Numbered from the stretch's first letter, positions 21,986 through 30,760 are shown. The stretch: 52,376 nt of DNA from Gammaproteobacteria bacterium (GCA_037388465.1 JARRKE010000009.1:1-52376); one strand, 5' to 3'. The notes: generated from the letters alone by a model not told the origin. Numbers and translations: made by a program.

Positions 21986-22001
21986 GGGCATGAAGTTTGC
22001 T
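21986..22001 (+). promoter_or_regulatory. Sigma-54 promoter of the diguanylate cyclase
   Basis: GGGCATGAAGTTTGCT has GG-N10-GC spacing and a perfect TTGCT -12 box. Two bases of the -24 box differ from TGGCACG. It lies 35 nt before the ATG at 22036. Confidence 0.65.
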
Positions 22002-22035
22002 TTAGTGACAGGCAGACACTTTATGGAATGCGATC

Positions 22036-22929
22036 ATGAATGAACATCCGACACGCGCGGGCGTGTGGAACCAGCGGACCGGCGGCGCCCTTCCCACCCT
22101 GCGCCCCAGGCTTACACCGCATGAGGTCATGCTGCAGCTGCATACGACCCTGGATGTGGAAGAAATCATCGCGCGTTTCGTCGAGCTGATTCAGACCGAG
22201 TTCCCCGTCAGCGGCCATGTGTACATGAACGAGACGCCGGCAATCAGTTGCCGCGGCGGACACACCAACCGGCACTCGCTTGCCTATACCCTGACCATGG
22301 AAGGCCATGCCCTCGGCGAACTCCGGCTGTTTCATTCACGGAGCATGGCCGAAGCCGACGTCCGGCAACTCGAGGAGAGGATATCCCTGCTGTTCTACCC
22401 GCTGCGCAACGCCATACAGTATCGACTGGCCGTGGAATCAGCCTTCAAGGATCCGCTGACCGGTCTGCGCAACCGTTTCGACATGGCGGTGGAGATCGAG
22501 CGGGAGATCAACCTGTGCCATCGGCATGAACAGCACATGTGCCTGCTCATTATCGACATCGATCATTTCAAGCGGCTCAACGATACCCACGGGCATCTCA
22601 ACGGCGACCGCGTCATCATATGCGTCGCCCACGCACTGCGCGAGACGCTGCGCGAGACGGATCTGATCTTCCGCTATGGCGGGGAGGAATTCACCATCGT
22701 GCTGAGCAACACGGCGGCGGCGGACGCACTGCAGATCGCCGAACGCATCCGTACGACGATCGCGGGACTGAACTGCAAAATCGAGGGGAACGTCGACGTC
22801 TCCCCCAGGGTCAGCATCGGCCTCACCCAGCTCCAGCCCGACGACGGAGCCGGCAGCCTGTTCCAACGTGCCGATACCGCCTTATATAATGCCAAGTCGG
22901 CCGGCAGGAACTGCTGCCGACTGGGTTGA
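22036..22929 (+). CDS. Diguanylate cyclase with N-terminal GAF-like domain
   Basis: 297 aa, soluble. Residues about 30-130 look like a divergent GAF sensor and residues 135-295 are GGDEF. The active site is GGEEF at 215-219 with DIDHFKRLNDTHGH upstream, so it should make c-di-GMP. An RxxD inhibitory site (RETD at 206-209) sits five residues before the GG, indicating product inhibition. It has its own IHF/sigma-54 promoter resembling that of the third small gene. Its output may be read by PilZ and LapD nearby. Confidence 0.9.
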   Translation: MNEHPTRAGVWNQRTGGALPTLRPRLTPHEVMLQLHTTLDVEEIIARFVELIQTEFPVSGHVYMNETPAISCRGGHTNRHSLAYTLTMEGHALGELRLFHSRSMAEADVRQLEERISLLFYPLRNAIQYRLAVESAFKDPLTGLRNRFDMAVEIEREINLCHRHEQHMCLLIIDIDHFKRLNDTHGHLNGDRVIICVAHALRETLRETDLIFRYGGEEFTIVLSNTAAADALQIAERIRTTIAGLNCKIEGNVDVSPRVSIGLTQLQPDDGAGSLFQRADTALYNAKSAGRNCCRLG

Positions 22930-23007
22930 TACTGGTTTCCCGCGCCGCTACGAGCAAACGCGTCAGTCACCATCCACCAACGCCCTGCGCACCGACGAGC
23001 CGCATTG

Positions 23008-23754
23008 ATGCATTTCGAAGACATACCGGGGGACGAGCAGGACGATTACGAGAAAATCACCTCGCCCCGGCAGATAGCCGAATTTCTCAAAAAGATGGAA
23101 ACCCGCTGCAACCTGGTATCGGCCCGGCTGCATGACCATCCCCAGGCCTTCACCACGGCCATTCTCAAAGTCGATACCCGGAAAAACCGCCTGATGCTGG
23201 ATGAACTCATGCCCCGTGACGGGAACGACCTGCTGACGCCCGGCGATCCCCTGGTGCTGCGGGGACAGTGCCACGGCACCCGGTTCGGGCTGCAGACCCA
23301 CGTTGCCGAACACGGCGAGGAAGACGGCGCCAGTTTCTTCTGGCTGCCCTTTCCGGACGAGCTGCACTATCAACAGCGGCGTTCGGCCTTTCGTATCCGC
23401 GTCGGCCTCGGGCTCGACGCCGGCGTCCGCCTCGGGGACGAACAGGATGCCGTGCTGGCGGAAGGCGATTTGTTCGACCTGTCGGCGGGCGGCTTTTCCG
23501 TCATGCTGCCCGGCTCGACGGCCATCGATCTGCAACCCGGCGACCGGCTTTCCCGTTGCCGGATCGAACTGCCCAACCATGGCACGATAACGGTCGAGAC
23601 CGAGATCCGGCACATCAGCACCCACCCCAAATACGGGTGCACCCTGATCGGGATCACCTTCGTGAATCTCGCACCGGAACTGCTGCGCCAGGTGCAACGC
23701 TGCGTGACCTTTCTGGAACGCGAGCAGCTGCGCAAGCAGCCGCGTGACGATTGA
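23008..23754 (+). CDS. YcgR/FlgZ-like c-di-GMP effector (YcgR plus PilZ domains)
   Basis: 248 aa from ATG 23008. The N-terminal YcgR domain spans about 15-115 and PilZ about 120-240. The c-di-GMP residues are present: RRxxxR at 124-129 and DLSAGG (DxSxxG) at 157-162. Such proteins act at the flagellar motor to slow swimming when c-di-GMP is high. In pseudomonads the equivalent gene sits beside flgMN; here it is on the opposite strand with cheR between. It overlaps the longest cheR start by 11 nt. Confidence 0.88.
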   Translation: MHFEDIPGDEQDDYEKITSPRQIAEFLKKMETRCNLVSARLHDHPQAFTTAILKVDTRKNRLMLDELMPRDGNDLLTPGDPLVLRGQCHGTRFGLQTHVAEHGEEDGASFFWLPFPDELHYQQRRSAFRIRVGLGLDAGVRLGDEQDAVLAEGDLFDLSAGGFSVMLPGSTAIDLQPGDRLSRCRIELPNHGTITVETEIRHISTHPKYGCTLIGITFVNLAPELLRQVQRCVTFLEREQLRKQPRDD

Positions 23755-24613
23755 GCCGGCAGCCGACGGGCAGGACACCGTATTGAACACATCCTCCGAG
23801 ATGGCGCCCAGTCAAAGCGAGTACGACGCCTTTTGCGATTTTCTGCGGCGCAGTTGCGGCATCGTCCTCAGCCAGGACAAGCAGTATCTGGTCAACAGCC
23901 GGCTGAGCAGACTCGCCAGGGAACGCGGCTATCCGTCCATTTCCCAACTGCTCAGGGAACTGAACACCGACCGCGCGCTGGCCCACGCCGCCATCGAGGC
24001 GATGACGACCAACGAAACCTCGTGGTTCCGGGACCGGACGCCCTTCGTCAATCTGCAGGACCACATCCTGCCCGAGCTGTTTTCCAAACGCGATCGCCTG
24101 CGCATCTGGTCGGCGGCCTGCTCCACGGGGCAGGAACCCTACTCGATCAGCATGACGATCGACGAGACCCAACGCCTGCAGCGAATGGCAACGGCGCCCA
24201 CGGTCGATATCCTGGCCACCGACGTGGCCCAGAAGGTGTTGAACGAAGCGGAGATCGGGCGTTTCGATGCGCTCAGCACGGCCCGGGGGCTGACCGATGA
24301 CATGCGGGCGCGCTACTTCAAGCGCGAGGGGGAGCAGTGGCAGCTGCAGGCGCACATCCGCAACCGGGTGACGTTCCGCCAGTTCAACCTGTTGAACAGC
24401 TTTGCGGTGTTGGGTCCGTTCGACCTGATCTTCTGCCGTAACGTCCTGATCTACTTCGCCCCCGAAGTGAAGGAGGACGTCCTGCGCCGGCTGGCCCAGG
24501 CGCTCAATCCGGGCGGTTATCTGATTCTGGGGGCATCGGAAACGGCAAACCGGATCACCGATCTGCTGGAGCTGGTCCGCCTGCCCCAGGGACTGGTGTA
24601 CCGGCGCCGCTGA
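23744..24613 (+). CDS. cheR: Chemotaxis methyltransferase CheR
   Basis: 289 aa from a GTG start; TTG 23783 or ATG 23801 (residue 20) are alternatives, and no start has a strong ribosome site. The N-terminal helical domain (about 25-90) and the SAM-binding methyltransferase are present (IWSAACSTGQEPYSI; LATDVAQKVLNEAE; FDLIFCRNVLIYF). It methylates glutamates of chemoreceptors. There is no C-terminal pentapeptide-binding extension. It converges on flgN with 6 nt between stops. Confidence 0.92.
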   Translation: MTIEPAADGQDTVLNTSSEMAPSQSEYDAFCDFLRRSCGIVLSQDKQYLVNSRLSRLARERGYPSISQLLRELNTDRALAHAAIEAMTTNETSWFRDRTPFVNLQDHILPELFSKRDRLRIWSAACSTGQEPYSISMTIDETQRLQRMATAPTVDILATDVAQKVLNEAEIGRFDALSTARGLTDDMRARYFKREGEQWQLQAHIRNRVTFRQFNLLNSFAVLGPFDLIFCRNVLIYFAPEVKEDVLRRLAQALNPGGYLILGASETANRITDLLELVRLPQGLVYRRR

Positions 24614-24619
24614 ACGACG

Positions 24620-25093
24620 TCAGGCCTTGGCGAGGGTGTGTCCGGTCGGGCTGTCGCCTTGGGCGGGGGCGTAGGTGTCGGGTTCCGCCGGCTGTCCGCG
24701 CAAGACGCGCAACAGGCGCAGCAGCTGGGCCTCGCCATTCTGATTGAGCCGGGCGTTGCGGGTGTTCAGGTCGGCGCAGACCGACGTGGTCTCGACCAGC
24801 TGATCGAAGCACCGCACCAGGGAGGGCGGTGCGGCGGAATCCTGCATCAGGCGCTTCAGCGCGGCGGCATCCGCGTCCCAACCGGCGCGGCGCATCAGGT
24901 CATGGCGGCGCCGGGCCAAGGCCTCGAACGCCTCGACCACGGTCTGCTTGGCCGCCACCAGCTCGAGCAGCCGCTCGTGCTGCAGACGGGCCAGCGCACC
25001 GGCCTCCTCGACCAGCAGGTCATGCAGTTCGCGGGCCCGCGCCAGTTCTCCGGCGATCAGGGACTCGAGCTCGCGCCAGTGCTGGGGTGACAT
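24620..25093 (-). CDS. flgN: Flagellar export chaperone FlgN
   Basis: 157 aa, almost all alpha-helical with a long coiled coil (about 5-130), matching FlgN, the chaperone for the hook-filament junction proteins FlgK and FlgL. ATG 25093 is chosen over a TTG four codons earlier that overlaps the flgM stop. It lies directly after flgM in the usual flgM-flgN order. Confidence 0.85.
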   Translation of the reverse strand: MSPQHWRELESLIAGELARARELHDLLVEEAGALARLQHERLLELVAAKQTVVEAFEALARRRHDLMRRAGWDADAAALKRLMQDSAAPPSLVRCFDQLVETTSVCADLNTRNARLNQNGEAQLLRLLRVLRGQPAEPDTYAPAQGDSPTGHTLAKA

Positions 25094-25101
25094 GGCCTGG
25101 C

Positions 25102-25434
25102 TCAACGTTTGTGGGCCGCCTCCATGCCCAGCAGCTTGTCGGCCACCTTGGCATGATCGATGGTGTAACTGCCGTCCTGGACGGACTGCTTGATGCTCTG
25201 CACGCGCTGGGCATCGACGGGCGGCTGGTTGCCGCCGGCGGCATCGAGTTGGGCCAACTGCTTGCCCCCCTGGGTCAGGGTCACGGAATCGCCGGGATTT
25301 CCGGTCCGATCCGTTCCCGTGCCGGCCTTGGCGGCGCCGTCGTCGGCGGGACTCGCGTCGCGCGTGCCCTCGACGGAGGAACGGGAGGCCTTGTTGATAT
25401 CACCAACCGACATGTTCTTGATCTCTATAGACAT
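25102..25434 (-). CDS. flgM: Anti-sigma-28 factor FlgM
   Basis: 110 aa. A disordered N terminus (about 1-60) is followed by the FliA-binding C-terminal helices (VDAQRVQSIKQSVQDGSYTID and AKVADKLLGME). FlgM holds FliA inactive until hook completion allows its export. GGAG lies 7 nt before the ATG. A sigma-28 promoter (25486-25512) lies 52 nt upstream, giving the known autoregulatory loop. Confidence 0.9.
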   Translation of the reverse strand: MSIEIKNMSVGDINKASRSSVEGTRDASPADDGAAKAGTGTDRTGNPGDSVTLTQGGKQLAQLDAAGGNQPPVDAQRVQSIKQSVQDGSYTIDHAKVADKLLGMEAAHKR

Positions 25435-25485
25435 TTCAATTCTCCGCTGCGCTCAACCAGGGTGCGCAATGGTTTCCTGTACAAG

Positions 25486-25512
25486 TTTACGGCCGGAACC
25501 GGCGTTACTTTA
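25486..25512 (-). promoter_or_regulatory. Sigma-28 (FliA) promoter of flgMN
   Basis: On the minus strand TAAAGTAA-N11-GCCGTAAA, 12 of 16 to consensus with exact spacing. Confidence 0.7.
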
Positions 25513-25579
25513 GCCCGATCCGATCCACGTTCAATCAGACGCCGCGAGCGCGACAGCCTCTTTTCCGATATCCCAGCGC

Positions 25580-26374
25580 TCATCCCTGCACCTGGACCTG
25601 CCCGGGTGCGATCACCACGCCTTCCACGACCCGCCTGGAGCGGGTATTACGCACCTTGACCCGGCCGTTGCGCGGCGCATCCCCCAGGGCCACGCCCTGC
25701 GTCGACACGCTGACCCCGGCCAGCCCGGAAACAATGCTGACCGTCTGGCCGCGATGCACCAAGAGCGGCCGACGCAGCATGGTGGGTGTCAGGACCTGGT
25801 CGGCCAGAACCTGGCGGGTCAGCACCTGTCCGGCGACCTGCGCCGCATCCGTATAGTAACCATACGGCAGGCGGGCGACATTTCTCGACACCAGCCGGAC
25901 GTCCGAGGTCTGCAGGGTCGCCGCACGCGGCAGGGTCCGCCCGACCACCAGGATACGAATGCGCGCATCCACCGTCACGGGGACATACACGGTCCACGGC
26001 TTGGGGGCCGTACAGCGCACCCCGACCACGGTGTTGCCCACCGCCGGCATGCTGTTGGCGCGAAAGGCCTCGAGTTCCGCCCCGCAACGGGCCAGGCTCA
26101 AGCGGGTGTCCAGCGGCGACGCCTCGACATGCAACCTGGCCTCCGGCAGGGCCTGTCGCGCCTGATCCAGGGCGTATTGCCGGGCCGTCGCGCCGATCCT
26201 GGCGTGCGATTCGAGTTCGCCGGCCTGGACCCCGCCAGCACAGACGGCCAGCATCATGACGGCACAGCGGATGCACTTGCGCCATACCCCATGCCACGGG
26301 GCGTCATGATCACGGCGCGGCAAGCGCCTGACCGCCGCCCCGAACGCCGGGGATTTGACGTCTCCGCCCCTCAT
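25580..26374 (-). CDS. flgA: Flagellar P-ring assembly chaperone FlgA
   Basis: 264 aa from ATG 26374. A signal peptide with a long N region ends near residue 51 (AVCAGGVQA). The SAF-like domain spans about 130-195 and the C-terminal FlgA domain 195-264 (LLVHRGQTVSIVSGLAGVSV). FlgA escorts FlgI in the periplasm during P-ring assembly. It has its own sigma-54-like promoter, separate from the sigma-28 promoter of flgMN, fitting earlier expression. The start is uncertain because the N region is unusually long. Confidence 0.88.
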   Translation of the reverse strand: MRGGDVKSPAFGAAVRRLPRRDHDAPWHGVWRKCIRCAVMMLAVCAGGVQAGELESHARIGATARQYALDQARQALPEARLHVEASPLDTRLSLARCGAELEAFRANSMPAVGNTVVGVRCTAPKPWTVYVPVTVDARIRILVVGRTLPRAATLQTSDVRLVSRNVARLPYGYYTDAAQVAGQVLTRQVLADQVLTPTMLRRPLLVHRGQTVSIVSGLAGVSVSTQGVALGDAPRNGRVKVRNTRSRRVVEGVVIAPGQVQVQG

Positions 26375-26417
26375 CACGCTCACAGGCCTGTCTCGATGCT
26401 GCTCATGCCCGTCATGC

Positions 26418-26433
26418 TGCAAATTCCAGGCCA
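26418..26433 (-). promoter_or_regulatory. Sigma-54 promoter of flgA
   Basis: On the minus strand TGGCCTGGAATTTGCA: correct GG-N10-GC spacing, perfect TTGCA -12 box, two mismatches in the -24 box. It lies 44 nt before the ATG. Confidence 0.6.
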
Positions 26434-26484
26434 GCCATTGGACCCCGCCGCGCCCGGAGCATCCCGAATCCCGTGCATTAGGCC

Positions 26485-26511
26485 TAAATATTTCCCCGCT
26501 CAGGCCGACAA
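26485..26511 (+). promoter_or_regulatory. Sigma-28 (FliA) promoter of cheV
   Basis: TAAATATT-N11-GCCGACAA, 13 of 16 to consensus with exact spacing. It leaves a leader of about 105 nt before cheV. Confidence 0.6.
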
Positions 26512-26624
26512 CCTCAGTGCGACCCGACCTGCGGCCCGGCCCATCACGCGATGGCCGGCGCGGCGGGGACAAGGCCCCGCTGGGGCGCCATTCGACAACC
26601 ACTCACGAGCTGACTCGATCGCCC

Positions 26625-27539
26625 ATGAGAAATACGCTTGCCTCCGTCGATCAAAGAACCCGCCTGGCCGGCCAAAACCGGCTGGAGCTGCTGCTGTTCC
26701 GGCTCGACCAGCGCCACGTGTTCGGCATCAACGTGTTCAAGATCCGCGAGGTCATCAACGAACCGGCGCTGAAGAGCGTGCCTCAGGCCCACCCCTACAT
26801 CCTCGGCATCGCGAATATTCGCGGCCAGGCCACCCCGACGATCGACCTGGCCCAGCCACTCAAGATCCGTTCCTCCGCCGAACCCGGCAAGGGCTTCCTG
26901 CTGGTTACCGAATTCAACCGCTCCGTGCAGGCCTTTCGCGTGGCGTCGGTCGACCGCATCATCAACATCAGCTGGGAGTCGGTAATGCCGCCGCCCAAGA
27001 CTTCCAGCATCAGCAATTACATGACGGCAGTTACGGATCACGAGGACCAGCTGATTCAGCTGCTGGATCTGGAACGAATCCTCGCGGATATCCGCAATCA
27101 GGACACCTCCGTCTCCGAGTCCATGATCTCCCGATGCACCGGCCTGGACGGACAGCCGCGTCGACTGCTGGTGGTGGACGATTCCGCCGTGGCCCGGCAT
27201 CAGATGCTCAAGACCCTGGAACAGATCGGCATGGAGGTCGAACTCGCCAAGGACGGGCAGGAGGCCCTGGAACTGCTGCAGGGGATCGCCGAGGCCGATG
27301 ACGACAGCCGCATGATCGATGCCGTGATCTCGGACATCGAGATGCCGCGCATGGACGGCTACACCCTGTGCAGCCGTATCCGTCACGATACCCGCCTGTC
27401 CGGGCTGCCCGTGATGCTGCACACCTCGCTGAGCGGCTCCTTCAACGAGGAACTGGTCAGGCAGGTCGGCGCCAATGCATTCCTGCCCAAATACCACCCC
27501 GACGAACTGGTCGATGCGGTATGGAAAATATTCCAATGA
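26625..27539 (+). CDS. cheV: Chemotaxis coupling and receiver protein CheV
   Basis: 304 aa. A CheW-like coupling domain spans about 15-160 (VFKIREVINEPALKSVPQAHPYILG) and a receiver domain about 178-300, with phosphate-acceptor Asp237 (SDIEMPRMDG) and the acidic pair DD at 185-186. It couples receptors to CheA and adapts by phosphorylation. The start MRNTLASVDQRT matches family practice. It is divergent from flgA and probably under sigma-28. Confidence 0.93.
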   Translation: MRNTLASVDQRTRLAGQNRLELLLFRLDQRHVFGINVFKIREVINEPALKSVPQAHPYILGIANIRGQATPTIDLAQPLKIRSSAEPGKGFLLVTEFNRSVQAFRVASVDRIINISWESVMPPPKTSSISNYMTAVTDHEDQLIQLLDLERILADIRNQDTSVSESMISRCTGLDGQPRRLLVVDDSAVARHQMLKTLEQIGMEVELAKDGQEALELLQGIAEADDDSRMIDAVISDIEMPRMDGYTLCSRIRHDTRLSGLPVMLHTSLSGSFNEELVRQVGANAFLPKYHPDELVDAVWKIFQ

Positions 27540-27625
27540 TCCGCCTCGACCGACAACCCCACGACCGTTACGGCCTGGCCGTATACGGCGTTCATTAACC
27601 CCTGCAACCCAAGGCGGATTGAATC

Positions 27626-28852
27626 ATGGCTACGCCAGACATCGCACCCGAACTGCTGGATCAACTCGATCCGATTCTTCACCTGAGCGCGAACGGGAAA
27701 AAGATGCTCCTGACCGAAGCGCGCGTAGACCTCCTGGAACGCGGCAGAAAACTGCCGTCCAGTAACGAGGAAAGCACGGTTCAGTATCTACTTGAAGGGG
27801 AGCTGGCGCTGATTTCCGGAGAAAAGGTCGTGGAACGCATCACGCCGGAGGACAGCAACGGGCGCGCCATGCTGCCCATCTTCACGGCCGGCAATACCGC
27901 CGATGCCGCCCTGGCGCTGCATCCCGTCCGCGTCCTGAGCGTCAGCCGCAGCGCCCTGGAAAAGATGCTGACCGAGGAATCGGTCGCCGGCATGGAGGTG
28001 CGGGAAGACACGGTCTCCGAGGTGGAAGGCGGACTGCTGCAGCGGCTTTACCAGGCCATGCACGACGGCGGCCTGCCTCTGCCGATCATGCCCGAAATCG
28101 CCATCAACATCCGTGAACTGGCGCAGGACCCGGATGCCGAACTCGCCGACCTGGCCAAGGCGGTCCAGGCGGCCCCGCCGGTGGTCGCCAAACTCATCCA
28201 GGCCGCCAACAGCGCGGCCAACCGCGGCACCAAGAGCGTGGACAGCGTACGCGAGGCGGTTACCCGCCTCGGCCTCAAGCGCAGCGCCAATCTGGCGGTC
28301 AGCATCGTGCTGGGCAACATATATAAGGTGCGCACCCCCGCCGTCGAACCGCTGATGCGCAGGGAATGGCTGAACAGCGTGGAGGTCTCCGCCGTCGCCA
28401 ACGTGCTCGCCCGCATCGCACCCGGCATCGATCCGGAACGTGCCCTGCTCGCCGGGCTGATGCACGCCATCGGCGCGGTGCCCATCCTGACCTTTTCCGA
28501 GGAGCTCGATCCCTCGCTGGAAGACCTCGAGCAGGCGCTGACGCGCCTGACGCCCATCGTGGGCGGCACGCTGCTCCAGAACTGGGGTTTCGAGCCCGAA
28601 TTCGTTCAGGCCGCCGAGGAGTCCGGCAACTGGGAGCGCGACAGCGGCGCAGCCCTCGACCTCTGCGACGTGGTCCTGCTCGCCCGCATGTGCGTCAATC
28701 TGCATGCCCCGCAGCCCATGCAGCTGCCGGACATCACCAGCGTGCCGGCATTCGCCAAGCTGAAACTGGACAATCCCAGCGCCGAAGAACTGATGCAGCA
28801 CATCTCGGAAGCGGATCAGGATATCGCGGAAATCCGCGAATTCCTCAGCTGA
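27626..28852 (+). CDS. HDOD domain signalling protein with N-terminal cyclic-nucleotide-like fold
   Basis: 408 aa, soluble. Residues about 1-130 resemble a degenerate cNMP-binding beta-roll without the phosphate-binding motif. Residues 137-340 are an HDOD domain (LPIMPEIAINIRELAQDPDAE near 148), which resembles HD but lacks the metal-binding His-Asp pair (LMHAIG). HDOD proteins usually act as signalling scaffolds. AAGGCGG precedes the ATG at 27626. It lies after cheV in a mobile-style gene cluster for motility; its partner is unknown. Confidence 0.82.
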   Translation: MATPDIAPELLDQLDPILHLSANGKKMLLTEARVDLLERGRKLPSSNEESTVQYLLEGELALISGEKVVERITPEDSNGRAMLPIFTAGNTADAALALHPVRVLSVSRSALEKMLTEESVAGMEVREDTVSEVEGGLLQRLYQAMHDGGLPLPIMPEIAINIRELAQDPDAELADLAKAVQAAPPVVAKLIQAANSAANRGTKSVDSVREAVTRLGLKRSANLAVSIVLGNIYKVRTPAVEPLMRREWLNSVEVSAVANVLARIAPGIDPERALLAGLMHAIGAVPILTFSEELDPSLEDLEQALTRLTPIVGGTLLQNWGFEPEFVQAAEESGNWERDSGAALDLCDVVLLARMCVNLHAPQPMQLPDITSVPAFAKLKLDNPSAEELMQHISEADQDIAEIREFLS

Positions 28853-28897
28853 GCCGATGGCCGCGCCCGCACCCCGCAAGCAGCGCAACGGCTAAGC

Positions 28898-28917
28898 CGG
28901 CGGGACATTTCCCGCCG
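28898..28917 (+). other. Hairpin upstream of the FliK-like gene
   Basis: Arms CGGCGGGA and TCCCGCCG (8 bp) with a 4-nt loop, between the HDOD gene and the FliK-like start. It has no T tract. The 3' arm lies about 10 nt before the ATG and could mask the ribosome site. Confidence 0.35.
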
Positions 28918-28927
28918 CAGCGCGACC

Positions 28928-30010
28928 ATGGACGCCCGCCTTCAGCTCACCGGCACCCCGGGCGCGGCAACCAGCCCGCCGGCCATCACTGCCTGGCGGG
29001 TCGGTCAGGTGCTCGACGCGACGGTGGTGCGTGACGGCACCGCACAGCAAGGGGATGCCCGAACCGTGATCCGTATCGGCGGCCGGGACTACGCGGTGCA
29101 GGCCGATCATCCCCTGCCCGCCGGAGAAAACCTGAAACTGCGGGTACTCGCCAGCGGGCCCCGGCCCGTGCTTCAGCTGCTGCAGGCTGTCACGGGCGAC
29201 GCGCCGGGAACCCCGCCGTCCATTGACCTGCATATCAGCCTGCTCAACCAACGCACCCGGCTCCCGGCGGGTCTGTCCGAACTGGCACGCCGGGTTGCGG
29301 AACAACCCGACCCGGCACTGCGCAACGAGGTCCGCACCCTGCTCGACCGGCTGCCCGGCCCCGAGACCCTCACCAGCGCGGACGGTGTCCGCCGCAGTGT
29401 CGCCGCGGCAGGCCATCACCTCGAAGCAGGCCTGGCGGCCGGGGTGGCGCCGCACCCCGCCGACCACAAGGCTGCCTTGTTCAGGCTGCTGGATACCCTG
29501 ACCCGGGCCGAGTCCATGCCCTTGTCCACCGGAAACGCCGGCGACCCTGTCGACGGGCTGAAACAGGCCGTGACCGGGCTGGTCAACCAGATCGCGCTCA
29601 ACCAGCTGCAGTCGCATGCCACACCCAACGGCCAGCACTGGGTGATCGAGCTTCCCTTTCGCTACGGCGATCACTTCGATGCGGTTCATGTGGAACTCGA
29701 CACCGAACGCAATGCAGGCGAGGCAACGCATGAGACCGTGGACTGGTCCGTCCGCCTGCGCCTCGACCTGCCCGGACTCGGCCCCCTCGTGGTCCACCTG
29801 CAAAGCCGGGAAGCCGCGGTTTCCGGTCATTTCCGTGCCGAACAGGCGGCCACCGCACATCGCATCAACGCGCATCTGCCGGAACTGGCCGCTGCCTGGC
29901 AGCGCGCGGGACTCTCCCCCGGCGCCTTGAGTTGCGAACATCAACCGCCTGCGCCCACCGACGCCGAAGAACCGTCCCGTCCCGCGGAACGGGTGGATAC
30001 CCGCGCATGA
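28928..30010 (+). CDS. FliK-like flagellar hook-length control domain protein
   Basis: 360 aa. The C-terminal part (about 215-325: GLVNQIALNQLQSHATPNGQHWVIELPF) matches the FliK C-terminal (Flg_hook) domain that talks to the export gate. The N-terminal half is Pro/Ala rich with a small beta domain. It overlaps the next gene, an FlhB C-terminal-domain homologue, by 4 nt (ATGA). FliK normally lies next to fliJ, so this is probably an extra copy with a separate partner. Confidence 0.8.
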   Translation: MDARLQLTGTPGAATSPPAITAWRVGQVLDATVVRDGTAQQGDARTVIRIGGRDYAVQADHPLPAGENLKLRVLASGPRPVLQLLQAVTGDAPGTPPSIDLHISLLNQRTRLPAGLSELARRVAEQPDPALRNEVRTLLDRLPGPETLTSADGVRRSVAAAGHHLEAGLAAGVAPHPADHKAALFRLLDTLTRAESMPLSTGNAGDPVDGLKQAVTGLVNQIALNQLQSHATPNGQHWVIELPFRYGDHFDAVHVELDTERNAGEATHETVDWSVRLRLDLPGLGPLVVHLQSREAAVSGHFRAEQAATAHRINAHLPELAAAWQRAGLSPGALSCEHQPPAPTDAEEPSRPAERVDTRA

Positions 30011-30306
30011 AAGAGAAACCAGCCGCCATAAACAACCGGCGCCTGACGGTGGCGCTCAGTTACGGCGGCACGGGCGCACCGCGCGTCACCGCCAAGGGCG
30101 AGGGGTTGCTGGGGGAACAAATCGTCGAACTGGCCCGCGAGCACGGGATTCCGATTCAGGAGGACGGACAGCTCAGCGAGGCGCTCGCCCAGGTCCCGCT
30201 GGGGGAAGAGATTCCCGAGACGTTGTACATCGCCGTTGCGGAGGTGCTGGCGCTGGCGTTCCGCCTCAGCGGCCGCGTGCCGCCGGGGAACACCGCAGAC
30301 GATTGA
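30007..30306 (+). CDS. FlhB C-terminal-domain homologue (YlqH/FhlB-like)
   Basis: 99 aa. It resembles only the cytoplasmic FlhB cleavage domain: AVALSYGGTGAPRVTAKGEGLLGEQIVELAREHGIP parallels the region after NPTH in FlhB. The NPTH cleavage motif itself is absent. Such proteins can replace the FlhB C-terminal domain. It is translationally coupled (ATGA) to the FliK-like gene. It converges on the DUF2802 gene with 7 nt between. Confidence 0.85.
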   Translation: MKEKPAAINNRRLTVALSYGGTGAPRVTAKGEGLLGEQIVELAREHGIPIQEDGQLSEALAQVPLGEEIPETLYIAVAEVLALAFRLSGRVPPGNTADD

Positions 30307-30313
30307 AACAGGT

Positions 30314-30733
30314 TCAGGCGGCCGGGCGGGCGCGGCCCGCCTGGTGCAGCGACTTGAGCAGATCGGCCTCGCCGCGCGTGAGGCCGCACACCGACATCAA
30401 TTCGTCGGTCTCCATGCCTCGGTTCAGCAGCTTGAACGCCGCCTGCAAATGACCGCCCGCACTCCCGGCAGGGGTCTGCTGCGTACTGAGTTCGAAGCGT
30501 TCCTGCTGTTCCTGCAGCTGCTGGTAGAACTGGGTCACGCGCTTTTGCAGGGTGATGTTGCCTTCCTGCGCATCGAGCAACAGGCCTTCCAGCATGACGA
30601 CCCGTTCCTCCAACTGCCGGACCTGCGGGACGTAGCCGCGCAGACGCCAGACCTGCCAGGCGGCCCAACCGGCCACCACGGGGAAATAGACCAGATCCAG
30701 CGCAATCAGGATTCTCAGCCAGTCGATATGCAT
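30314..30733 (-). CDS. DUF2802 family membrane protein
   Basis: 139 aa. One N-terminal membrane helix (about 6-28), a coiled coil (about 35-85), then the DUF2802 domain (about 92-132: AAFKLLNRGMETDELMSVCGLTRGEADLL). Found at the end of polar flagellar and chemotaxis operons in gammaproteobacteria. Function unknown; likely a structural or polar-targeting role. Last gene of the long minus-strand operon. Confidence 0.88.
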   Translation of the reverse strand: MHIDWLRILIALDLVYFPVVAGWAAWQVWRLRGYVPQVRQLEERVVMLEGLLLDAQEGNITLQKRVTQFYQQLQEQQERFELSTQQTPAGSAGGHLQAAFKLLNRGMETDELMSVCGLTRGEADLLKSLHQAGRARPAA

Positions 30734-30760
30734 GGACTCACCGCGTAGGAAGGTTCTGGC

